Source: Pseudomonas oligotrophica
GTDB taxonomy: Bacteria > Pseudomonadota > Gammaproteobacteria > Pseudomonadales > Pseudomonadaceae
Direction: 5' to 3'
Assembly (NCBI RefSeq): GCF_021726475.1
Contig: NZ_JAKJRU010000002.1
Coordinates: 124,001 to 188,000 of the forward strand
DNA length: 64,000 nucleotides
Both the position numbers and the translations under genes were made by a program. Shown here piece after piece: positions 55,538-64,000 of this stretch (position 1 is the stretch's first letter; each line of letters opens with the position of its first letter). Below the pieces are notes generated by a model, which saw only the letters and a program-made list of their open reading frames with translations, ran no database searches and was not told the DNA's origin.

Positions 55538-55918
55538 TCAGTCGAGCACCATGATCGCGTCCATTTCCACCTGCGCGGCCTTCGGCAGCGCGGCGACGCC
55601 GATCGCGGCGCGGGCCGGGTAGGGCTGCTGGAAGTAGCGGCTCATCACCTCGTTGACGGTGGCGAAATTGCCGAGATCGGTGAGGAAGATGTTCAGCTTG
55701 GCCACGTCCTTGAGCGAGCCGCCAGCCGCTTCAGCGACCGCCTTGAGGTTCTCGAACACCTGCACGGCCTGGGCTTCGAAGCCCTCGACCAGCTCCATGG
55801 TCTGCGGGTTCAGCGGGATCTGCCCGGACAGGTAGACGGTGTTGCCGGTCTTGATGGCCTGCGAGTAGGTGCCGATGGCGGCCGGGGCCTTGTCGGTGCT
55901 GATGACGGTGCGGGACAT
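55538..55918 (-). CDS. ridA: RidA-family 2-iminobutanoate/2-iminopropanoate deaminase
   Basis: RidA hydrolyses reactive enamine/imine products of PLP enzymes such as IlvA, which is also in this window. The 126 residues show the family pattern: [35 protein letters not shown], the catalytic Arg in [14 protein letters not shown] and [13 protein letters not shown] 55918 ([12 protein letters not shown]) is chosen with GGAGA upstream. In P. aeruginosa ridA directly follows spoT; here an accessory module separates them. Confidence 0.95.
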   Translation of the reverse strand: MSRTVISTDKAPAAIGTYSQAIKTGNTVYLSGQIPLNPQTMELVEGFEAQAVQVFENLKAVAEAAGGSLKDVAKLNIFLTDLGNFATVNEVMSRYFQQPYPARAAIGVAALPKAAQVEMDAIMVLD

Positions 55919-56042
55919 GGGATCTCCTTCGGGGGTGCGGCACACCTTGAGTGGCGAGCCTCAAGTGAAGAGTGAAAGCTGCGGAGAAGGATTCTAACCC
56001 GGTATTGCGCGCAAACAGTGGCCGCGGCATGCGCCTGCCTGC

Positions 56043-56678
56043 TCACCAGGATCCATAGGGGATGCCGTGTTTTTCGATATAGGCTCTGGATTCGGGCTCT
56101 AATGGCAGTGCGTACTGGCCGCCGGTCTTGCCTTGGGATGGCCCCTTGGGCTCGATTTCCGCCTGGGCGCGCAGGACTTCGATGGGCCCGCCGCAGGTGC
56201 TCATGACCCAGCCCCTGACCACGCCGCCAGGGGCGAGGCCCAAGGCGAGGGCTTCACGGTATTCACTGGCGGGACAGGGCGGGTCGAGGCGCTCGCTCAT
56301 CAACTGTCGCGCACGTTCGGGGATATCGAGAATGACCCGGTAGGTCTGGGGCTCGGCCAGGGATTGCCAGCGCAGGTAGATGCGCTTGGGCAGATCGGCG
56401 CCATTGACGTAGCGTCCCTTGCCCCAAGTCTTCGGCCAGCCTCTGGCATTTCCTGTTCCGTCTGTGGGCAAGTGCACGGATACGGTACCGCTGCCTACAT
56501 GGAAAAACCTATATCCGCGAATATCTTCCACATCGGCGGTTTCTACCCAGGTCTCCATATGGTCCGGGGCCAGGAAGCCCAGGCGCCAGTACTTATAGGG
56601 CAGGCTTCCGGGGTTTCTCTCGGCGCAGCCGCCGAGAAACAGTAAGGCCAAGATGAGCGGCAACTTGGAGGCGGTCAT
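56043..56678 (-). CDS. DUF2931-like lipoprotein, copy C (putative Tle1 immunity)
   Basis: The 211-residue lipoprotein has a signal (MTASKLPLILALLFLGGC) and the mature AERNPGSLPYKYWRLGFLAP common to all three copies. The N-terminus matches copy B, while the middle (SVHLPTDGTGNARGWPKTWG) is the same as copy A, so the gene is a mosaic. The end is variable (QGKTGGQYALPLEPESRAY) before the invariant IEKHGIPYGSW. It is the last gene of the effector module. A remnant of the 14-base spacer (GCAGGCA) follows its stop. Periplasmic immunity against the upstream lipase is inferred. Confidence 0.8.
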   Translation of the reverse strand: MTASKLPLILALLFLGGCAERNPGSLPYKYWRLGFLAPDHMETWVETADVEDIRGYRFFHVGSGTVSVHLPTDGTGNARGWPKTWGKGRYVNGADLPKRIYLRWQSLAEPQTYRVILDIPERARQLMSERLDPPCPASEYREALALGLAPGGVVRGWVMSTCGGPIEVLRAQAEIEPKGPSQGKTGGQYALPLEPESRAYIEKHGIPYGSW

Positions 56679-56692
56679 GATTGCTTGCCTGC

Positions 56693-57331
56693 TCACCAAG
56701 AGCCGTAGGGGATGCCGTGTTTTTCGATATAGGCTCTGGAGGTTTCCGAAAGGAAGTAATACTCGCCATCGGATTGCCCGCCATAAGGCCCCTTGGGCTC
56801 GATTTCCGCCTGGGCGCGCAGGACTTCGATGGGCCCGCCGCAGGTGCTCATGACCCAGCCCCTGACCACGCCGCCAGGGGCGAGACCCAACGTGAGGGCA
56901 TAACGGTAATCACTGGCTGGGCAGGGTGGATCAAGCCGTTCGCTCATCAATTGCCGGGCGCGTTCGGGAATGTCCAGGATCACCCGATAGGTCTGGGGTT
57001 CCGCCAGGGACTGCCACCGCACGTAGATGCGCTCGGGCAGATCGGCGCCATTGACGTGGCGCCCCGCGCCCCTGCCGAAGCGTTCACCCCAGCCGGCAGC
57101 GTTCCCTTGGCCTTCTGGCGGGGTACGAACGGCAACTATGCCGCTACCTACGTGAGAAAAATTACGTCCACGAATATCTTTCACGCCGGCGGTCTCTACC
57201 CAGACCTCCATATAGTCCGGCGCCAGAAAACCCAGGTACCAGTATTTGTACGGCAGGCTTCCGGGGTTTCTCTCGGCGCAGCCGCCGAGAAACAGTAAGG
57301 CCAAGATGTGCGGCAACTTGGAGGCGGTCAT
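56693..57331 (-). CDS. DUF2931-like lipoprotein, copy B (putative Tle1 immunity)
   Basis: The 212-residue lipoprotein shares its signal (MTASKLPHILALLFLGGC) with copy C but has the most divergent middle part (AVRTPPEGQGNAAGWGERFG, RGAGRHVNGADLP). The second half (RWQSLAEPQTYRVILDIPER, WVMSTCGGPIEVLRAQAEI) is nearly identical in all copies. It is separated from each neighbour by the same 14-base spacer, marking the duplication unit. Function as for the other copies is inferred. Confidence 0.8.
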   Translation of the reverse strand: MTASKLPHILALLFLGGCAERNPGSLPYKYWYLGFLAPDYMEVWVETAGVKDIRGRNFSHVGSGIVAVRTPPEGQGNAAGWGERFGRGAGRHVNGADLPERIYVRWQSLAEPQTYRVILDIPERARQLMSERLDPPCPASDYRYALTLGLAPGGVVRGWVMSTCGGPIEVLRAQAEIEPKGPYGGQSDGEYYFLSETSRAYIEKHGIPYGSW

Positions 57332-57345
57332 GATCGCTTGCCTGC

Positions 57346-57978
57346 TCACCAAGAGCCGTAGGGGATGCCGTGTTTTTCTATATAGGCTCTGGATGTTTCC
57401 GAAAGCGGCCGATGGGCCCCTTGGGAGGTTCCTTCATAGGGGCCCTTTGGCTCGATTTCCGCCTGGGCGCGCAGGACTTCGATGGGCTCGCCGCAGGTGC
57501 TCATGACCCAGCCCCTGACCACGCCGCCCGGTGCGAGTCCCAAGGCGAAGGCTTCCCGGTATTCGCTGGCGGGGCAGGGCGGATCGAGCCGCTCGCTCAT
57601 CAACTGTCGGGCGCGTTCGGGGATATCGAGAATGACCCGGTAGGTCTGGGGCTCGGCCAGGGATTGCCAGCGCACGTAGATGCGCCGGGGCAGGTCGGCG
57701 CCGTTGACGTAGCGTCCCTTGCCCCAAGTCTTCGGCCAGCCTCTGGCATTTCCTGTTCCGTCTGTGGGCAAGTGCACGGATACGGTACCGCTGCCTACAT
57801 GAAAAAACCTATATCCGCGAATATCTTCCACATCGGCGGTTTCTACCCAGGCCTCCATATGGTCTGGAGCCAGGAAGCCCAGGCGCCAGTATTTGTAGGG
57901 CAGGCTTCCGGGGTTTCTCTCAGCGCTGGCACAGCCGCCGAGCATCATAAGTAACAGCACAAACAGCGGTGCTCTCAT
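57346..57978 (-). CDS. DUF2931-like lipoprotein, copy A (putative Tle1 immunity)
   Basis: The 210-residue lipoprotein has its own signal sequence (MRAPLFVLLLMMLGGC), unlike copies B and C, then SAERNPGSLPYKYWRLGFLAP. It overlaps the stop of the PAAR-lipase gene as ATGA, so it is the original, translationally coupled partner. Known Tle lipase effectors are followed by periplasmic or lipoprotein immunity proteins, which fits. Internal repeats are absent. ATG 57978 is the only sensible start; the longer frame runs into the lipase gene. Confidence 0.82.
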   Translation of the reverse strand: MRAPLFVLLLMMLGGCASAERNPGSLPYKYWRLGFLAPDHMEAWVETADVEDIRGYRFFHVGSGTVSVHLPTDGTGNARGWPKTWGKGRYVNGADLPRRIYVRWQSLAEPQTYRVILDIPERARQLMSERLDPPCPASEYREAFALGLAPGGVVRGWVMSTCGEPIEVLRAQAEIEPKGPYEGTSQGAHRPLSETSRAYIEKHGIPYGSW

Positions 57979-59894
57979 CGCTTTTTCTCCAGGGGTCGCT
58001 CGGTATGGCGTATCCGTCCGCGCTTGGCCGGGGCATTGACGAAGACCACATCGAGCACGCTGCCGCCCCGCCCCGCGGTGGCATTCCAGTTGGCTGATAG
58101 ATGGATATAGCGCTGGCGCAGCAGGCGCTCCTCTTCCATATCCAGCGCGCCGTTGCCGCTTCTGGCCCAGGCCAGCAGCTTGCCGCTGATAGGTACAAGC
58201 TCTGCGGGTAGAGAGAGTTTGCTGTCTTGTTCGTCGATGAAATCGAGCGGAACGCCTGCTTCCACCGCAAGCGCATGCATGACCCGCAGATACACCCGCG
58301 AAAGGTGCCCGTAGACCCTGCGCTCCAGATAGGGCGCCGCCAGCACGTACTTCATCTGGTCGCCGCGCCCGTCGCTGGACGGCATGAAGTGTTCCCAGGC
58401 GTCCGTTCCCAGCTGTGCGGTGCGGTCTAGTGGGTCGAGAAGGTCGGCCTGGCGGGCGAGTTCGGTGTCTTGCTGCGCCTGTTGGTAGGCCAGCGTGTTG
58501 GATGGGGTGGTCGTTCGGCTGACCCAGTTGCTGCGTGGGCGTATGGGGTAGAGCCGCTCGCGGCACAGTGGCTGGTAGCCGCCGCCCAGGTCCGAATGGG
58601 CGCCGGGCAGCACGATCTCCCGGTGCGGCGGGGAGACCTGGTTGAGGGCGAAGTTGCGCCGGTATTCGTCGCGGGCGACCAGATGCACCACCTGGCGGGC
58701 CGCATCGGGCGCCAGATGGAGATCGATTCCGCCGTTGACGTCATCGCTGGGATCGCCCCAGTCGTCCCAGCCGCCGATAGCGGCCACGGTATCGAACAGA
58801 CCTATGAAGTTGATGACGACGGCGTCTCGCCAATCGAAGCCGGTTGCCATGCCGAGCTTGCCCGTACGGTGCAACTTGCCCAGCGGCCCCTGTTCGCGCA
58901 GGACGATCCGATTGGCGAAATGCCGGGCCGCCGCCGCGCCACGGCTGAAGCCGAAGATGTCCAGCTCCAGCCGGGCCAGTGTGCTTTCGGAGTTTTTGTC
59001 GTTGAAGCTAACCAGCGCTTTTTCCAGCAAGGCCAGGCCTTCGTCGACCTTGGCCAGCACGCCCGTGGCGCCGCGACCAAAGGCCTGACCGGGAAATAGG
59101 GTGTCCGGCTTGCCGGAGGTCGTACCGATACCTGCGACATATATAGGAAAGTAGGCAGCGAGTGCATCTGAGGCTTCTTTCGCTTCAGAGTCTTCTTGGT
59201 AGAGGTTGTATAGCCGCCAGATATTGCTCACATCGTTGGCATAGCTGCTGTCCGGATCAAGGTGATGGGCTTCGCAGTGCTGGACCATGGCCAGCGCTTC
59301 CTGCTCGCCGAGGCCGAGCGCTGGTGCGCGGCACTGGGCGCCGATCGCGCTGTTGGCGGCATTGTTGCCGGTGCCGTCGAAGAATACGCCGATGCGCAGG
59401 GTGATGGCCTGGCGCACCTTCTGCTGCGGCTGCTCGTCCAGCTCTTCCTCTTCGTCCTCATCTTCCAGCCCCAGTGGGGCGAGGTCGCCGGGCTCTTCCT
59501 GCCAGGCGCGGGCGATGGGGGTGGTTGGCCGTTGGGGCAAGGCGGGGCTGGCCGGCATGGCACGCGCGGAGGTGGCGATATTCAGCGGCCCGGGTGGCAC
59601 GAAGGGCGCCGGGGTGTGCGAGGTGCCGATGATCACGGTGCCCGAGCCGCCGATCACTACGCTGCCGTGGTCGCCGAGGCTGCCCAGGGTGGCGGCTGGT
59701 TTGCCATTGATCAGCACATTGGGAACGAGATTGCTCGACAGGGTGCTGCCGCAGCCGGTGCTGTCGCCAGCGCGGGCGGCGGGTAGACCGTCGAAGAAAA
59801 CATCGGGCGAGCCGCTCGCGATGGGGTTGTTCCCATGCCCGGCCTTCGGGCAGCTGCTGGAATCGCCCAGGCGGGCGGCGGGTTTGCCGGACAT
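57975..59894 (-). CDS. PAAR-domain Tle1-type phospholipase (DUF2235), probable T6SS effector
   Basis: The 639-residue protein has an N-terminal PAAR domain (about 1-97; MSGKPAARLGDSSSCPKAGH and SLGDHGSVVIGGSGTVIIG) that would cap the VgrG spike, an acidic linker (about 143-155), and a DUF2235 alpha/beta-hydrolase domain. Catalytic residues are Ser317 in GFSRG, Asp368 in GLFDTV and His433 in GAHSDLGGGY. It should degrade membrane phospholipids of target cells. AAGGA 10 bases before ATG 59894 fixes the start; the open frame 47 codons longer is not used. No vgrG or other T6SS genes are in the window. Confidence 0.9.
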   Translation of the reverse strand: MSGKPAARLGDSSSCPKAGHGNNPIASGSPDVFFDGLPAARAGDSTGCGSTLSSNLVPNVLINGKPAATLGSLGDHGSVVIGGSGTVIIGTSHTPAPFVPPGPLNIATSARAMPASPALPQRPTTPIARAWQEEPGDLAPLGLEDEDEEEELDEQPQQKVRQAITLRIGVFFDGTGNNAANSAIGAQCRAPALGLGEQEALAMVQHCEAHHLDPDSSYANDVSNIWRLYNLYQEDSEAKEASDALAAYFPIYVAGIGTTSGKPDTLFPGQAFGRGATGVLAKVDEGLALLEKALVSFNDKNSESTLARLELDIFGFSRGAAAARHFANRIVLREQGPLGKLHRTGKLGMATGFDWRDAVVINFIGLFDTVAAIGGWDDWGDPSDDVNGGIDLHLAPDAARQVVHLVARDEYRRNFALNQVSPPHREIVLPGAHSDLGGGYQPLCRERLYPIRPRSNWVSRTTTPSNTLAYQQAQQDTELARQADLLDPLDRTAQLGTDAWEHFMPSSDGRGDQMKYVLAAPYLERRVYGHLSRVYLRVMHALAVEAGVPLDFIDEQDSKLSLPAELVPISGKLLAWARSGNGALDMEEERLLRQRYIHLSANWNATAGRGGSVLDVVFVNAPAKRGRIRHTERPLEKKR

Positions 59895-60104
59895 GACCAA
59901 TTTCCTTATCGGTATGCGAGGCGGCACCTTGCCTAAACAGGCGAGTGGTGCGCAAGCGGGCTGCCGGTTTTCAAGCGCTGGTTCGCAGTTGCCCGCGTGA
60001 TCATGTGCGGCGGTTGTATCGTCGTGGCGCGACAAGGCCTCGCCCGGTTTGCGCAGGCGGAAACTGCGGTGCGCCTCAAGCGATAAGGCAAAGTGGAGTC
60101 AGGG

Positions 60105-60127
60105 GGATGTGAAAGCGACATCCACCC
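60105..60127. repeat. REP-like hairpin downstream of spoT
   Basis: GGATGT-GAAAGCG-ACATCC followed by ACCCTGG reads on the minus strand as CAGGGTGGATGTCGC, close to the GGGTGGATG form of hairpin A in the 51.6-52.0 kb array. It lies 22 bp past the spoT stop and may act as its terminator or as a diverged REP. Confidence 0.45.
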
Positions 60128-60148
60128 TGGGCTCGCCGGCCGATACGG

Positions 60149-62257
<2,109 letters not shown>

Positions 62258-62316
62258 GGCAGTGCTCCTCGCCGGCAGGCATCACATGAGGCGGCTCGAC
62301 GTCGACCGGGCATTGA

Positions 62317-62580
62317 TCAGATGGACTCGTTCGGCTCTTCCTCGTATTGGACGAAGAGCGGTTCTTCATCGACGATTTCGTCCTGGGCGATGACGTCGTA
62401 GTCGACCAGGGCCGAAGCGATCTCGCGCAGGGCGACGACGGTCGGCTTGTCGTTTTCCCAGGCTACCTTCGGCTCCTTGCCGCCGGTGGCCAGCTGGCGC
62501 GCGCGCTTGGTGGCCAGCATGACCAGCTCGAAGCGGTTTTCGACGTTGTCCAGGCAATCTTCAACGGTAACGCGGGCCAT
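62317..62580 (-). CDS. rpoZ: RNA polymerase omega subunit
   Basis: The 87-residue subunit helps assemble RNA polymerase and forms part of a ppGpp-binding site. It begins [30 protein letters not shown], the diagnostic omega sequence, and has [20 protein letters not shown]. The following spoT gene links it to ppGpp control. GAGGAAC-type spacing precedes the ATG. Confidence 0.97.
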   Translation of the reverse strand: MARVTVEDCLDNVENRFELVMLATKRARQLATGGKEPKVAWENDKPTVVALREIASALVDYDVIAQDEIVDEEPLFVQYEEEPNESI

Positions 62581-62706
62581 GGTGTTCCTCGTGATCAGTA
62601 GCGATAAGCAGGCCCGTGCGGGCGAGCGGACGGAATAGTCTAAAAAATCACCAGCTATTAGGGAAGCGGCAAAAATCCAGCGGCCGCGCGTGCCCTGGCC
62701 GCTCGG

Positions 62707-64000
<1,294 letters not shown>

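Noticed and set aside
57979..58566. N-terminal extension of lipoprotein copy A into the lipase gene
   Set aside because: The extension has no signal or homology, and the ATG at 57978 begins a proper lipoprotein signal.

Overview
The window is very GC-rich, densely coded chromosomal DNA from a Pseudomonas-like gammaproteobacterium. The genus is inferred from remembered gene order. A serA / FAD-dehydrogenase / rpiA-ilvA / HAD phosphatase / rppH-ptsP / lgt-thyA block, a phoR-phoB-ubiA-ubiC-glc-rubredoxin-HU block, a gcdR-gcdH-CoA-transferase block and a ridA-spoT-rpoZ-gmk-yicC block all have counterparts in P. aeruginosa, here brought together in a different overall order. I do not assign a species. 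No tRNA, rRNA, CRISPR array or complete insertion sequence was seen.

Layout. 1-16.7 kb: the 3' part of an OPT transporter, a small secreted protein, serA divergent from a D-2-hydroxyglutarate dehydrogenase, an FAH-family hydrolase, rpiA/ilvA, a HAD phosphatase, rppH-ptsP, a TauE-type permease, lgt and thyA. 16.7-21.3 kb: a five-gene branched-chain-type ABC importer with overlapping reading frames. 21.8-25.5 kb: an orphan ParA ATPase, a tandem universal stress protein, a response regulator with an unusual C-terminus and an M23 peptidase. 25.5-30.6 kb: a CNNM/CorC-type transporter, phoB-phoR with a candidate Pho box, and ubiC-ubiA. 30.8-42.8 kb: a PAS-GGDEF cyclase, then the glycolate locus glcC / glcDEFGB and a permease, with two matching palindromic operators in the glcC-glcD gap, followed by rubredoxin and its reductase. 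42.9-49.5 kb: an HU protein, an SCP2-like protein, the glutarate genes gcdR / gcdH / CoA-transferase, and a zinc-type oxidoreductase with a divergent LysR regulator. 49.5-55.5 kb: a LemA/TPM operon, an array of REP-like repeats, an extra FtsH-type protease, and a FecR-OmpA pair. 55.5-64 kb: ridA, then an inserted module of a PAAR-Tle1 lipase with three tandem DUF2931-like lipoproteins, then spoT, rpoZ, gmk and the 3' part of yicC.

Most of the window is metabolic and regulatory core: serine and isoleucine synthesis, ribose-5-phosphate, thymidylate, lipoprotein maturation, ubiquinone, glycolate/glyoxylate use, glutarate degradation, phosphate sensing and (p)ppGpp. The accessory signals are the PAAR-lipase/lipoprotein module (a probable type VI secretion effector with triplicated immunity genes), the second FtsH with its divergent FecR-OmpA pair, and a family of REP-like palindromes built on GTAGGGTGGAAAA that sits in at least four intergenic gaps, with two looser variants elsewhere.
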